Counted from the first letter of the stretch, positions 1 to 9,677 are shown. The stretch is DNA of 62,364 nt from Actinomycetales bacterium (GCA_015654475.1 JAATGV010000032.1:1-62364); one strand, 5' to 3'. A program made the numbers and translations. The notes: generated by a model not told the origin, from the sequence alone.

Positions 1-1
1 C

Positions 2-1828
2 CTCACTGGAGTCGAGGTCGTGTTCACCAAACTCCATGCCGGCGGCAAGTTCGGCAACGGCAACTATGGTGCGGCCGGCGGATTGCATGGGGTTGGTGCC
101 TCGGTGGTCAACGCTTTGTCGCAACGTCTCGATGTAGAGGTCGACCGTGGTGGCAAAACTTATGCGATGTCGTTCCGTCGCGGCGAATCCGGTGTGTTCA
201 CCGATGGTGCGGCCGGACCATCCGCGCAATCTCCGTTCACTGCGTACACCGATTCGAGTGAACTGCGTGTCGTTGGTAAGGTCGCCAAAAACGCGTCTGG
301 AACGCGAGTCCGTTACTGGCCGGATCCCGCGATCTTCACGAAGTCCGCCGTTGTCGATCTCGCGGAGGTTCAAGCTCGAGCTCGGCAGACCACCTTCCTT
401 GTCCCAGGTCTGACTGTGAGCATCACCGACCAGAGGGCCGGTGCCGATTCATCCACCGAATCATTTCGCTTTGACGGCGGCGTTGCGGAATATGTCGAGT
501 ACCTTGCGCCAGATCGTGGCGTGACGGATGCCTGGCGTATTTCGGGGGCCAAGACGTTTGTCGAAACGGTGCCGGTGCTCTCACCTCAAGGAGACATGGT
601 CGATACCGAGGTCGAGCGCGAGTGCCAGGTGGATGTTGCATTGCGTTGGGGGGAGGGGTACGACGCCACCGTCCGCAGCTACGTCAACATTATTGCCACG
701 CCAAAGGGTGGTACGCATGTTGCCGGGTTCGAACAGTCATTGCTCAAAGTTTTTCGGCAGGCGATCGCCGACAACGCACGCAAACTGAAAGTGGGAAACG
801 ACAAGCTGGAGAAGGACGACATTCTGGCTGGCCTCACCGCTGTTGTCTCAGTCCGAGTTCCCGAGCCGCAGTTTGAGGGGCAGACGAAGGAGATTCTCGG
901 CACACCGGCGGTGCGCGCAATTGTCGCCTCCGTGGTGTCGGACGGTCTCGAGGAACGCCTGAGGTCAACGAAACGGGACGACAAACTACAGACTTCTCGC
1001 CTGCTCGAGAAGATGGTGAATGAGATGAAGTCACGCGTTTCGGCCCGGGCGCACAAGGAGACACAGCGGCGTAAGAATGCTCTGGAATCTTCGGCGCTGC
1101 CTGCAAAGCTTGTTGATTGCCGAAGCAATGATGTCGAGCAGTCGGAATTATTCATTGTGGAGGGAGACTCCGCCCTTGGCACGGCCAAGCTTGCCCGTGA
1201 CAGCGAATATCAGGCGTTGTTGCCGATTCGGGGAAAGATCCTGAATGTGCAGAAGGCAAGCGTCGCAGAGATGCTGTCCAATGCCGAATGCGCAAATATC
1301 ATCCAGGTTGTCGGGGCTGGATCCGGCAGAACATTCGACATCGATTCGGCGCGTTACGGCAAAATTATCGTCATGAGCGACGCTGATGTCGATGGTGCGC
1401 ATATCCGCACATTGTTGTTCACTCTCTTTTTCCGATACATGCGTCCCATGGTCGAAGCTGGACGTGTATTTGCTGCAGTACCGCCGCTACACCGTGTGAT
1501 TGTGAAGCATTCGGGCTCGAAACCGAACGATGTCCATTACACCTATTCCGAGGCAGAGTTGCATGCGCTGTTAGCCAAACTGCGTAAGCAAGGCAGAACC
1601 TACCAAGAGCCGATCCAGCGCTATAAGGGCCTCGGCGAGATGGATGCAGATCAGCTTGCCGAGACCACGATGGATCGCACGCACCGACTGCTTCGTCGCA
1701 TCACAATGTCCGATGTACAAGATGTTGAGGCGGTCTTTGAACGGCTCATGGGCGCAGAAGTGGGACCGCGAAAAGACTTCATCATGCAGGCGTCCCTTGA
1801 CGTGTCGCGTGATCGCATCGATGCCTAG
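2..1828 (+). CDS. parE: DNA topoisomerase IV subunit B, 5'-truncated by window edge
   Basis: This is the ATPase and TOPRIM subunit of a type IIA topoisomerase. The frame is already open at base 2, so the N-terminal part of the GHKL ATPase domain lies outside the window. Visible are the ATP-lid and glycine-rich segment (GGLHGVGASVVNAL), the transducer domain, and the TOPRIM domain with EGDSALGTAKLAR and the metal-binding DADVDGAHIRTLL. The C-terminal segment YKGLGEMDADQL is also present. The ALGTAKLAR wording fits actinobacterial ParE better than GyrB, which usually reads AGGSAKQGRD. The neighbouring parC, convergent with an 11-nt gap, supports ParE. The call is firm as GyrB/ParE family; ParE rather than GyrB is inferred from motif and context. 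Confidence 0.93.
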   Translation, partial: LTGVEVVFTKLHAGGKFGNGNYGAAGGLHGVGASVVNALSQRLDVEVDRGGKTYAMSFRRGESGVFTDGAAGPSAQSPFTAYTDSSELRVVGKVAKNASGTRVRYWPDPAIFTKSAVVDLAEVQARARQTTFLVPGLTVSITDQRAGADSSTESFRFDGGVAEYVEYLAPDRGVTDAWRISGAKTFVETVPVLSPQGDMVDTEVERECQVDVALRWGEGYDATVRSYVNIIATPKGGTHVAGFEQSLLKVFRQAIADNARKLKVGNDKLEKDDILAGLTAVVSVRVPEPQFEGQTKEILGTPAVRAIVASVVSDGLEERLRSTKRDDKLQTSRLLEKMVNEMKSRVSARAHKETQRRKNALESSALPAKLVDCRSNDVEQSELFIVEGDSALGTAKLARDSEYQALLPIRGKILNVQKASVAEMLSNAECANIIQVVGAGSGRTFDIDSARYGKIIVMSDADVDGAHIRTLLFTLFFRYMRPMVEAGRVFAAVPPLHRVIVKHSGSKPNDVHYTYSEAELHALLAKLRKQGRTYQEPIQRYKGLGEMDADQLAETTMDRTHRLLRRITMSDVQDVEAVFERLMGAEVGPRKDFIMQASLDVSRDRIDA

Positions 1829-1839
1829 GCGACCGCCTT

Positions 1840-4326
1840 CTAGTCAATTGTTCCGATTGCTGCGATAACACCGGAGACAGGACTGCCTGACCCATCGCGC
1901 GCGCTGAGTTTTGTCGGAAGGTCGACCGCGCGCCCCCGCGCATCGAGGCCACCGGGGGATCCTACCCCGACCCACGCGACGCTTAGAGCGGTTTCGCCCT
2001 TGAGAAAACGATGGGCACGCACGCCGCCTGTTGCTCGTCCTTTGCTCGGGAACTCCGACAAGGGGGATACTTTCGCCGTACCTGGGTCTGCGCCCGCGAG
2101 CACGCCGTCGCTCGAGGCAACGGTCGCCACAAGCGCAGAGTCTGGTTCGGCGAGGACGGAAAAGGCGATGACCTGATCTGATTCCGAAAGATTGATTCCT
2201 GTCATTCCGCCAGCCGATCGACCTTGGGGCCGAACCAGGCTCGCGCTGTAACGCAACAGCTTGGCGTCGCTCGTGACAAAGACCAGTTCTGCGCCGTCTT
2301 CGGCCTGGTGTGCTGAGACGACCCTGTCACCCGCCTTAAGCGTGATGACATCGAAATCCTGCTTATCTGGCCAATCGGGAACAACTCGCTTGACTATGCC
2401 GCGCGCTGTTGCCAGGGCGAGAGGAACATTCGCGGTGAGGGGCACAAGCCCCACCACGGTCTCTTTTTTCCGATCAAGCCCCAGATAGTCTTCAACCAAG
2501 TTTCCGGCAGAGAGCTGAACGGATGCGGCAGGCATGTGCGGCAGGCCAACCACACCGAGCTTAATGGCGCGCCCAGCGCTCGTGATTGCCGCAAGCTCAG
2601 CACGCGCAGTGGTTTCGATCACCGTCGCGATTGCATCGCAGCTGCGTCGCTTTACTTTGGGCAACGAGTCACCAACAGCCAGAGGTGCGGTGGTTCCAGC
2701 CAGCTGGGCTGCCGCGTCGGCTGCGCCCGATACCACGACCTCGGCACGCACGATTCGGCCTGTTGCTCCGAATATCACGTGACACGGGTCGTCAGCAATG
2801 TCGATCGGGGTGGAGGTGGCAGAGCGCTTGGGCGCTGCGGTCGCCTCGAGCAGCACTGTGCGTCGAGGGGTGTCGAGCGAGCGAGCGGCCGCAGCCAGTT
2901 CGCTGCTTACCTTGTTTTTAAGCAGTTCGGGGTTGGCGAGGATCTCGGTCAATTCTGCAATGGTGGCGCGCAGACTGTCGCGTTCTGCCTCGAGTTCCAC
3001 TTGGGAGAACTTGGTGAGTCGACGCAATCGCAACTCGAGAATGTGGTCGGCCTGAACTTTGGTCAAGTCAAAGATCGACATCAGTCGTGTGCGTGCCTGC
3101 TCACTGTCGTCGCTCGTGCGAATCACGGAAATGACCTCGTCGATATCGATGATGGCGATGAGGAGGCCCTCGACGAGGTGCAGGCGATCGTTCGCTTTGC
3201 CAAGCCTGAATTTGCTTCGACGCGTGATGACATCGATGCGGTGATCGAGGTACGTGCGCAGCAGGGGGATGATGCCCAACGTCTGAGGTTGGTTTCCGAC
3301 AAGAACGACGTTATTGATCCCGAAGTTGCTTTCGAGGGGGGTGTGCTTGAACAATTGTTCGAGCACGGCCTCGGGATTGACTCCGGTCTTAACCTCGATG
3401 ACGAGCTTCAAACCGTTTTTGCGATCAGTGAAGTCGTTGGCGGCGCTGATGCCGACGATGCGCTTGGCCGTTACGCCATCTTTGATCTTCTCCATTACCT
3501 GTTCCGGCCCGACCATGTAAGGCAACTCGGTGATGGTGATGCCGGATTTGCGTGCCGATATGGGTCCGATGGTCGCTTTGGCACGCATGGTGAAGCTGCC
3601 GCGACCGGTTTCGTATGCCTCACGAATGCCTGCAAGCCCGAGAATGCTTCCACCGGAGGGCAGATCGGGACCAGGCAAATACTGCATGATCTCTTCGAGT
3701 GATGCTGCAGGATTGTCGAGCAGGTATCGTGCGGCCTCGATAGCCTCTCCAGGATTGTGTGGAGCGAGGTTGGTCGCCATGCCAACAGCGATGCCCGAGC
3801 TTCCGTTGACGATCAGGTTGGGGTATGCCGCAGGCAGCACCGAGGGCTGCATGAACTGCGCGTCGTAGTTCGGCACCATTTCAACGACATCCTCGTCAAG
3901 GTCTTCCACCATGAGAAGGGCAGGCGGGGCGAGGCGAGCCTCGGTGTATCGCGGCGCGGCCGGGCCGTCGTCAAGCGACCCGAAGTTTCCATGGCCGTCG
4001 ATGAGCGGCACCCGCAGCAGGTTGATGCTTGCCATCCGCACCATAGCGTCGTAGATCGCTGTATCGCCATGCGGGTGCAACTTGCCCATGACTTCGCCGA
4101 CGACGCGGGACGACTTGACGTGTCCTTTGGTGGGCACGAGCCCCATTTCCGACATCTGGTACAAGATTCGGCGCTGAACCGGTTTCAGCCCGTCGCGAGC
4201 ATCGGGGAGCGCGCGGGAATGCACCACCGAGAGCGCGTAGTCGACGTAAGAGTTCTGCATCTCGACGATGACATCGACATCGTCAATGCGCTCAGTGCCG
4301 GCTGTTGTGTCTTCAGTTGATGCCAT
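1840..4326 (-). CDS. parC: DNA topoisomerase IV subunit A
   Basis: This is the 828-residue breakage-reunion subunit that partners ParE in decatenation. The N-terminal winged-helix/tower domain carries GLKPVQRRILYQM, HPHGDTAIYDAMVRM and the active-site tyrosine context APRYTEARL. A coiled-coil region follows, with conserved DHILELRLRRLT. The last 300 or so residues form GyrA/ParC-type beta-pinwheel repeats (for example RSAGGMTGINL). The frame is open to 4392, but the ATG at 4326 (MASTEDTT) is chosen because it has a GAAAG just upstream and avoids overlapping the divergent gene. It is tail-to-tail with parE, an arrangement that keeps both subunits together without an operon. Confidence 0.94.
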   Translation of the reverse strand: MASTEDTTAGTERIDDVDVIVEMQNSYVDYALSVVHSRALPDARDGLKPVQRRILYQMSEMGLVPTKGHVKSSRVVGEVMGKLHPHGDTAIYDAMVRMASINLLRVPLIDGHGNFGSLDDGPAAPRYTEARLAPPALLMVEDLDEDVVEMVPNYDAQFMQPSVLPAAYPNLIVNGSSGIAVGMATNLAPHNPGEAIEAARYLLDNPAASLEEIMQYLPGPDLPSGGSILGLAGIREAYETGRGSFTMRAKATIGPISARKSGITITELPYMVGPEQVMEKIKDGVTAKRIVGISAANDFTDRKNGLKLVIEVKTGVNPEAVLEQLFKHTPLESNFGINNVVLVGNQPQTLGIIPLLRTYLDHRIDVITRRSKFRLGKANDRLHLVEGLLIAIIDIDEVISVIRTSDDSEQARTRLMSIFDLTKVQADHILELRLRRLTKFSQVELEAERDSLRATIAELTEILANPELLKNKVSSELAAAARSLDTPRRTVLLEATAAPKRSATSTPIDIADDPCHVIFGATGRIVRAEVVVSGAADAAAQLAGTTAPLAVGDSLPKVKRRSCDAIATVIETTARAELAAITSAGRAIKLGVVGLPHMPAASVQLSAGNLVEDYLGLDRKKETVVGLVPLTANVPLALATARGIVKRVVPDWPDKQDFDVITLKAGDRVVSAHQAEDGAELVFVTSDAKLLRYSASLVRPQGRSAGGMTGINLSESDQVIAFSVLAEPDSALVATVASSDGVLAGADPGTAKVSPLSEFPSKGRATGGVRAHRFLKGETALSVAWVGVGSPGGLDARGRAVDLPTKLSARDGSGSPVSGVIAAIGTID

Positions 4327-4382
4327 GGTGCTTTCACGTTGTCTGCTGTGGCGCGCATGAGTCATGTGCCACACTGGATGCA

Positions 4383-5513
4383 ATGGGCACAATGTTACCG
4401 ACGTTTCCTAGCGCCAACGTGAGGCTTGCCGATGTGCTCGAATCTGCGCGTTCTGCGGTCCTGGGTACCCCTGGGCGGGTCGAGTTCGCGCTCGGTCGCT
4501 CGGTAGTTGTGATCGTTGTAGACGGCCTCGGCGCAGAGAATCTGGCTGCTCGCCCCGGATATGCTCGCACTCTTTCGCGCGCTGTGGCTGCGCAGGGATC
4601 CTCAGCCCGTATCGTCGGCGGCTTTCCGTCGACGACGGTTGCACAGTTGACTTCGCTTGCCACAGGCGTGCTGCCCGGAGAGCATGGACTGGTCGGGTAC
4701 TCGCTTGCCGATCCTGTATCGGACCGGGTCTTCAACCTGATCTCTGGCTGGGGCGATGGCGTCGAGCCGGAGTCGTGGCAGCCGGTGCCGACGATCTTCG
4801 AAAGGCTTGCGGAGGCCGGCGTACCGACATTCGCGTTCGGACCGCCCGCGTATGAGGGCTCCGCGTTCTCTCGGGCGTTTTTGCGCGGAGCCGAATACCG
4901 TGCTGTCGTCGACATGGGGCAACGGCTCGAAGACGCGCTTGCAACCGCTGAAAAGTCGACCTGCGTCGTCTATGCCTATGTCTCCGACCTTGATGTTGCC
5001 GGGCATCGCTACGGGTGGCTATCCGATCAGTGGGCTGAAGCTCTGGAGCAGGTGGATAGTGCACTCGGGGCTGCTCTTCGGTTGCGGCGTAGGTCGACCG
5101 TTTGTGTGACCGCCGACCACGGCATGGTCGATGTTACGCGTCATGTTTATCTTGACGAGTTTCCCGGCTTTGCGGCCCATGTACGCGCGGTCGCAGGCGA
5201 ACCACGTTGTCCTCAGCTCTACTTGCGTGACCCGGACAAGGCGCCTGAGTTTGCCGCAGCGATCAACGCGTGGCTGCCTTCGGGGGCAGCTGTGGCCGTT
5301 GTCAAGGACGTCGTGGTGGATTCCGGCTGGCTTGGCAAGGTCACCGCCGATGCCCGCGCCCGCCTCGGGGATGTGCTTGTGCCATGTCTCGACCAGAAGA
5401 CGGCCATCTACGACAGAACCACAGGCAAGCAGGCGTCGCTGAAGATGATCGGCCAGCATGGCTCGTTCAACGCGCAAGAACTCTACGTACCCCTCGTCGT
5501 CTTTAGCGGCTGA
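4383..5513 (+). CDS. Alkaline-phosphatase-superfamily phosphodiesterase (nucleotide pyrophosphatase type)
   Basis: This is a 376-residue metal-dependent phosphodiesterase or phosphatase of the type I phosphodiesterase/nucleotide pyrophosphatase family. Metal and nucleophile residues are visible in order: VVIVVDGLG (Asp), FPSTTVAQLTSLATG (nucleophile Thr), SDLDVAGHRYGW (Asp and His), TADHGMVDV (Asp-His) and GQHGSF (His). No signal peptide is evident, so it looks cytosolic. The substrate is unknown. The ATG at 4383 is chosen over more upstream in-frame codons because those would overlap parC. A -10-like CACACT ends 7 nt before the ATG, which would fit a leaderless mRNA. It is divergent from parC and convergent with sepH. 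Confidence 0.85.
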   Translation: MGTMLPTFPSANVRLADVLESARSAVLGTPGRVEFALGRSVVVIVVDGLGAENLAARPGYARTLSRAVAAQGSSARIVGGFPSTTVAQLTSLATGVLPGEHGLVGYSLADPVSDRVFNLISGWGDGVEPESWQPVPTIFERLAEAGVPTFAFGPPAYEGSAFSRAFLRGAEYRAVVDMGQRLEDALATAEKSTCVVYAYVSDLDVAGHRYGWLSDQWAEALEQVDSALGAALRLRRRSTVCVTADHGMVDVTRHVYLDEFPGFAAHVRAVAGEPRCPQLYLRDPDKAPEFAAAINAWLPSGAAVAVVKDVVVDSGWLGKVTADARARLGDVLVPCLDQKTAIYDRTTGKQASLKMIGQHGSFNAQELYVPLVVFSG

Positions 5514-5559
5514 CGCTGCGCAGCGGCGGCGCTGTTCGTCCTTTCGTCGGGATCGGAAT

Positions 5560-6693
5560 CTAGTTGGGGTCGGAGTCGTCTGAGCTACCACGTGACCCGA
5601 ACACGATTTCGTCCCAGGACGGCATCGACGGACGGTTGGTGCGTTGCTTCCCATGCGATGCGGGGGAGTCAGAACGGCCGTCAGGCGTCGACGTGCCGTC
5701 GGCAGGGGGAGCGAAGGGCGAAGGAGCGGGTTCAGGGCTCTGCGCTGATGCCCCGGGGACGATTGTCGGAATGAACCCCTGTTGCGGCTCCTCGGGGGCC
5801 TCAACGTCCCCGTCGAGGCTTTCCGCGGTGAAGGCGAAGTCGTATTCGGAATCTTCCGAGGGATCGGATGTTGCCGGCTGACGTTCACCTCTGCGCTGGC
5901 GCAATGCATCGAGAAGATCGGCTGTTTCGACGACATCACCGATCTCTCCCGCATCATCGCGACGCGAACCCAAAGGGGTCACGGTCGCAACGCCTGTCGG
6001 CGCAGCCTCGAACGGTGAATCTTCTGCGCCGTCGAAAAGCGCTCCTGTGTCGAGCTCGCGATCATAGATAGCCGGAGCGGACGGTTGCTGTTCTTCATGA
6101 TTCGGAATCGCGCGAAGTCGCACAGCACGCGTCGGAACAGATGACTCCTCGCTGGAAATGCTGCGCGCATCGTCGTTGGTCGGCATCAAGCTTTTACGCT
6201 TCGGGTCAAACGACCAGCGGGCATCCAGATGAGCGCCGCCGGAGGTGAACTCAAGCTGAATGATCCACCCGGCGTCTTCCTTCCAGGACGACCACGTCGC
6301 GTCGGTGACCTCACGGCTTGCAAGACGCGAGTCGATGATTTCACCAAAGCTCGAGCCCTCGTCGGATGAACCGGAACCAGAAAGCCGAAGTGCCACATCT
6401 CGAGCGTTGTCGATCATGTATGCCAACTCGGCGGCGATGGGTGCCTCGAAGCGACGGATGTCGTCAATGCTCACGCCTGTTTGTTCCGCAACCTGTTCCA
6501 CGGAAAGCCCTGAACGAAGGAGGGCCTGCAACTCCCGCGGACTCGGGCTGTTGCGTGACTTGTGACTCGGCGTGACGGGCGGCCGGACCGCCGCCTCCAC
6601 CATCGCGGTGATCTGGAGCCGAAAAGTCGCGCCGTCGTCGGCTGCGAGGATAAGTTCGCGGTCTTCCACTCCGATGAGCTTGAGTTCCTGCAT
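5560..6693 (-). CDS. sepH: Septation protein SepH (DUF3071)
   Basis: This is a 377-residue homologue of actinobacterial SepH, which binds FtsZ and helps assemble the cell-division ring. The N-terminal DUF3071 domain begins MQELKLIGVEDRELIL and contains a helix-turn-helix-like stretch (LSVEQVAEQTGVSIDDIRRFE, about residues 65-85). A long acidic, Pro/Ser-rich disordered middle follows. The C-terminal motif RPSMPSWDEIVFGSR near the end is the other conserved element of the family. The ATG at 6693 has GAAGGACG about 9 nt upstream, so it is preferred over the in-frame codon at 6723. It is divergent from the DUF4193 gene, a common actinobacterial arrangement. Confidence 0.9.
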   Translation of the reverse strand: MQELKLIGVEDRELILAADDGATFRLQITAMVEAAVRPPVTPSHKSRNSPSPRELQALLRSGLSVEQVAEQTGVSIDDIRRFEAPIAAELAYMIDNARDVALRLSGSGSSDEGSSFGEIIDSRLASREVTDATWSSWKEDAGWIIQLEFTSGGAHLDARWSFDPKRKSLMPTNDDARSISSEESSVPTRAVRLRAIPNHEEQQPSAPAIYDRELDTGALFDGAEDSPFEAAPTGVATVTPLGSRRDDAGEIGDVVETADLLDALRQRRGERQPATSDPSEDSEYDFAFTAESLDGDVEAPEEPQQGFIPTIVPGASAQSPEPAPSPFAPPADGTSTPDGRSDSPASHGKQRTNRPSMPSWDEIVFGSRGSSDDSDPN

Positions 6694-6860
6694 GGCGTTC
6701 CGTCCTTCGATCCGTGCATCCACTGTGCCATCGTTCCCAGCATTTTTGGGGAATATTCGGGGCGCGCCGCGAGTTCGTCCAGTGTCGGTTTGCTATTACC
6801 GATCAGATGCGGCAAACTATCGCCGCTGAACCGAGAAATTGAGAAGTTGTGAGGAGCCAC

Positions 6861-7148
6861 ATGGCGACGGATTACGACGCCCCACGCAAGACGGACGACG
6901 ATACGGAGTCCCTCGATGCGCTTAAAGAGCGGGTGCCGGATAAGAACTCCGGTTCCGTAGACTTCGACGACGCTGACGGGGAGTACGAAAGCTCAGGTTC
7001 CGATCTCTCAGACGTCGAGCTAGAAGTTGTCGTTCTTCCACCACAGGAGAACGAGTTTACGTGTGTGCAGTGCTTTCTTGTAAAGAATCATTCGCAACTC
7101 GACCACATGGAGGCATTTGGCGGCGTGTGCCGTGAGTGCGCCGCGTAG
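6861..7148 (+). CDS. DUF4193 family zinc-ribbon-like protein
   Basis: This is a 95-residue acidic protein matching the actinobacterial DUF4193 family, whose function is unknown. The C-terminal third carries two Cys pairs, CVQC and CREC, 20-odd residues apart with an intervening HSQLDH, consistent with a small zinc-binding knuckle. The N-terminal half is rich in Asp/Glu and probably disordered. GAGGAG at 6851-6856 lies 4 nt before the ATG at 6861 and fixes the start. It is divergent from sepH; some RNA polymerase-binding proteins have similar acidic-plus-zinc layouts, but nothing here shows that. Confidence 0.85.
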   Translation: MATDYDAPRKTDDDTESLDALKERVPDKNSGSVDFDDADGEYESSGSDLSDVELEVVVLPPQENEFTCVQCFLVKNHSQLDHMEAFGGVCRECAA

Positions 7149-7208
7149 CACTCCGCCGAGTCGTCGAGTAGTCTGCTTGGCTGACGGATTCGAGGAGAGC
7201 CCAGCTGG

Positions 7209-7661
7209 CTACAAGACCTCGGTCGGCTTTGCGGAGCGGATTTTTGCGGCGAGTTCTTCGGGCCGTCGAGTTGAGATGAGCCAGTATGGGCATGGGTCGT
7301 TCGCGTCGGCGATATCTACTTTGAGCACGGGCAACGCGCCACGGATGTTCAGGAAAGCCCTCACGTCGAGTTCAGGTCCACGCGCCGCCTGCGCCTCCTC
7401 GCCGCGAAAATACATGACATCGCCCAGAGCCGAGACGGGAATGTGTGCCTTGCCCGTTGTGAGCACATGGCCATCGAAGTTGGTCTGTGGGCTGAGTGCA
7501 GTCGTTATGCCCGCAAAGAACAGGTACAACGCGGGCCCAAGGATCCATCCAACCGCCGGGTTGATCGTCGTGAAGACCACGACAACCGCAGGAACGAGCA
7601 GAAGCAATGCGATGTAAAAGCCGGGGCCTGGGATGATGCGTTCGTGAAATGAACTGTTCAC
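7209..7661 (-). CDS. DUF3093 family membrane protein
   Basis: This is a 150-residue protein with two adjacent hydrophobic helices in the first 55 residues (FYIALLLLVPAVVVVF and AVGWILGPALYLFFAGI), then a soluble domain. The C-terminal segment YWLISTRRPEELAAKI is the signature of DUF3093, a small actinobacterial membrane family without a known role. The start is GTG at 7661, with AAAGGACC about 10 nt upstream. It is convergent with the DUF4193 gene and divergent from dut, its usual neighbour in related genomes. Confidence 0.85.
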   Translation of the reverse strand: MNSSFHERIIPGPGFYIALLLLVPAVVVVFTTINPAVGWILGPALYLFFAGITTALSPQTNFDGHVLTTGKAHIPVSALGDVMYFRGEEAQAARGPELDVRAFLNIRGALPVLKVDIADANDPCPYWLISTRRPEELAAKIRSAKPTEVL

Positions 7662-7769
7662 GGTGAGTGGTCCTTTGGTCTGCCGAACAAATGCTTGTCA
7701 CTCTATTCTCGCCTACATCTATGCTGAGCATGTCTCTCGCGGCGGCCAAGATGCTCTAATCTTGGGAGG

Positions 7770-8216
7770 ATGTCAGGTAAAGCTGTCGAAGTCTTAGTGA
7801 CTGGGCCAGGAACCCTTCCCGTCTATGCGCGGCCCGGGGACGCGGGTGCAGATTTGTGTGCGTCTGAGAGTGCTGTCGTTCCTCCTCGTGGCAGATTGAT
7901 CATAGGCACGGGCGTGTCTATCGCGCTTCCCGATGGGTACGTCGGGCTCGTGCATCCGCGCAGTGGCCTCGCAGCGAAACACGGTGTGACGTTGCTCAAT
8001 ACTCCGGGTACCATTGACGCCGGATATCGTGGCGAAATCAAGGTGATTTTGTACAACTCGGCCGACGAGCCGTTCGAGGTCCAGAGTGGCGATCGAATCG
8101 CGCAGTTGCTCGTACAGGAAGTGTGCCGGGCAGAGTTCTATCCCGTGCAGGTATTGCCAGGCAGCGATCGAGGCGACGGTGGTTTCGGTTCAACAGGTGT
8201 CTCTGGACCGGCCTAG
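7770..8216 (+). CDS. dut: Deoxyuridine 5'-triphosphate nucleotidohydrolase
   Basis: This trimeric dUTPase (148 residues) hydrolyses dUTP to dUMP and pyrophosphate, keeping uracil out of DNA and feeding dTMP synthesis. All five motifs are visible: DAGADLCAS (1), HPRSGLAAKHGV (2), NTPGTIDAGYRGEI (3, with the catalytic Asp and substrate Tyr), GDRIAQLLVQ (4) and the C-terminal glycine-rich RGDGGFGSTG (5). The length is typical. A purine-rich GGGAGG directly abuts the ATG, too close for a normal ribosome site, whereas TCTAAT ends 9 nt upstream, so the transcript may be leaderless. Confidence 0.96.
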   Translation: MSGKAVEVLVTGPGTLPVYARPGDAGADLCASESAVVPPRGRLIIGTGVSIALPDGYVGLVHPRSGLAAKHGVTLLNTPGTIDAGYRGEIKVILYNSADEPFEVQSGDRIAQLLVQEVCRAEFYPVQVLPGSDRGDGGFGSTGVSGPA

Positions 8217-8283
8217 CGCGAAAGTGTGGTTTTTCGACGACGCGAGGTTCGCGGCCGTCGACTGAGAGAGATTAGGCGACAAG

Positions 8284-8892
8284 ATGTCAGATTCCATGAC
8301 TGCGAGAGTTGAGAAAGAGTTTCCCAAAGATCGTGACGTCTCTGGGCCGTTCGATGCGCGTGAGGCGATTGACGTGAAGCCGTACGTCGACTTCGGCGGG
8401 TTGTTGATTCTGCCACGTGAAGGCTTGCAATTGCGGCTTGAAGTGGAAGAGGAATCGAAACGGGTGGTTGCAATCACCACCGAAATCGCCGACTCGACGT
8501 TGCAAGTCCAGGCTTTTGCCGCTTCGCGCAGCGACGGCCTGTGGTCAGAGATTCGTGCCCAGATCGAAGATCAGATCGCGGGCCAAGGCGGCACTTCGTC
8601 AAGAGGCGAAGGAGAACTTGGCACCTTTGTGCGCGCAACCTCGTCAAAATCCAAGGGTTCGCAGCCTGAGGAGGTCACCATCTTCGTCGGGGTGGATGGG
8701 CCACGGTGGTTTTTGCGCGGTGTCATCTCTGGCAAGGCCACCAAGAATGACGATGCGATGGCGAGCGTGATCGAGGTGTTCAGGAGCATCGTCGTGAACA
8801 GGGGCACCGCCCCAATGCCACCGCGCGACTTGATTCCGTTGCGGATTCCTGCTGCTACCGTCGCGCCGAGCCCGCATTCGCAGAAGGCCTGA
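8284..8892 (+). CDS. DUF3710 family protein
   Basis: This is a 202-residue soluble protein of the actinobacterial DUF3710 family. Family-like features are GPFDAREA near residue 20, YVDFGGLLILP, a central LQVQAFAASRSDGLW, and the conserved DGPRWFLRGVISG in the C-terminal half. No catalytic motif is recognisable and the biochemical role is unknown. It follows dut by 67 nt and is followed by the DUF3159 gene after 8 nt, so the two are probably co-transcribed. No strong ribosome site is seen; an ATG at 8296 is an alternative start. Confidence 0.85.
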   Translation: MSDSMTARVEKEFPKDRDVSGPFDAREAIDVKPYVDFGGLLILPREGLQLRLEVEEESKRVVAITTEIADSTLQVQAFAASRSDGLWSEIRAQIEDQIAGQGGTSSRGEGELGTFVRATSSKSKGSQPEEVTIFVGVDGPRWFLRGVISGKATKNDDAMASVIEVFRSIVVNRGTAPMPPRDLIPLRIPAATVAPSPHSQKA

Positions 8893-8900
8893 CCAAGACC

Positions 8901-9677
8901 ATGACCGATGAGACTCCCGCACCCGATCCTGCCGCGCGTAGCCAGGCTGAAGAGGTATCGCGGACGTCGTCCGACGAGACGGCGGCGAAGCCTGGGAGCC
9001 AGTTCGCACAATTGTTGGGAAACGTGACCGAGGGAGAGAAACTCGACAAAGGTGCTGTCTGGTCTGCGCTCGGTGGCACCTGGGGAGTTGTGGAGTCGAC
9101 TCTTCCGGCCGTCGTGTTCATCGTGGTGCAGACTTTCGTGCGTTCAGTTCCGGTGTCTGTTGTGGCAACCGGAAGCGTTGTCGTGCTGCTTGCACTCATC
9201 CGCGCGTTGGCCGTCAAGGGAACGTTTCAATCGGTGGTGTCCGGGGCGATCGGCGCGAGCATCGGCCTGATATTCGCGCTGTCGAGCAATGATGCGAACA
9301 ATGTGTTCGTGCCAGGATTTGTGATCAACGCGGCGTATCTGGTCATCCTCGGGGCGAGCGCGATCGTAGGTCATCCTGTGTCTGGCTACCTCATCGGGGT
9401 CTTTCGCGGCGACATGTCCGGGTGGCGCAGCGAGCCGATCCTGCGTCGGGCAAATGTTCTTGCAACGCTCGTTTTTGCTGCTCCTTCGTTGATCCGGCTC
9501 TCCGTTCTGTTCCCCATGTGGCTTGCCAAAGTGGATGTCGCGGTATTGGGATCCGTCAAGCTCGCGCTCGGACTCCCATTGACCGGTGCCGCCCTGATCG
9601 GGTGTTATCTCATTCTCCGGCCGGCGTACGTTGTGAGAGATGAAGCGGCGGTCGAGGAGGCGGAGACGCTCGATTAG
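8901..9677 (+). CDS. DUF3159 family multi-pass membrane protein
   Basis: This is a 258-residue protein with a 40-50 residue hydrophilic N-terminus and then about six transmembrane helices. The DUF3159 hallmark is the GGTWGVVESTLPAVVF stretch at about residues 60-75, and a second conserved patch is GYLIGVFRGDMSGWR. The function is unknown. In many actinobacteria this gene follows a small OB-fold gene and precedes trkA/trkB potassium transport genes; both are absent here, and the next gene is aconitase. Confidence 0.85.
   Translation: MTDETPAPDPAARSQAEEVSRTSSDETAAKPGSQFAQLLGNVTEGEKLDKGAVWSALGGTWGVVESTLPAVVFIVVQTFVRSVPVSVVATGSVVVLLALIRALAVKGTFQSVVSGAIGASIGLIFALSSNDANNVFVPGFVINAAYLVILGASAIVGHPVSGYLIGVFRGDMSGWRSEPILRRANVLATLVFAAPSLIRLSVLFPMWLAKVDVAVLGSVKLALGLPLTGAALIGCYLILRPAYVVRDEAAVEEAETLD

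Noticed and set aside
2536-3702. A 388-codon plus-strand frame inside parC
   Set aside because: It is fully antisense to a complete ParC with all motifs; no family resemblance or ribosome site.
5516-5527. Self-complementary CGCTGCGCAGCG after the phosphodiesterase gene
   Set aside because: A 12-bp palindrome in GC-rich DNA with no loop or T-run is weak evidence for a terminator.
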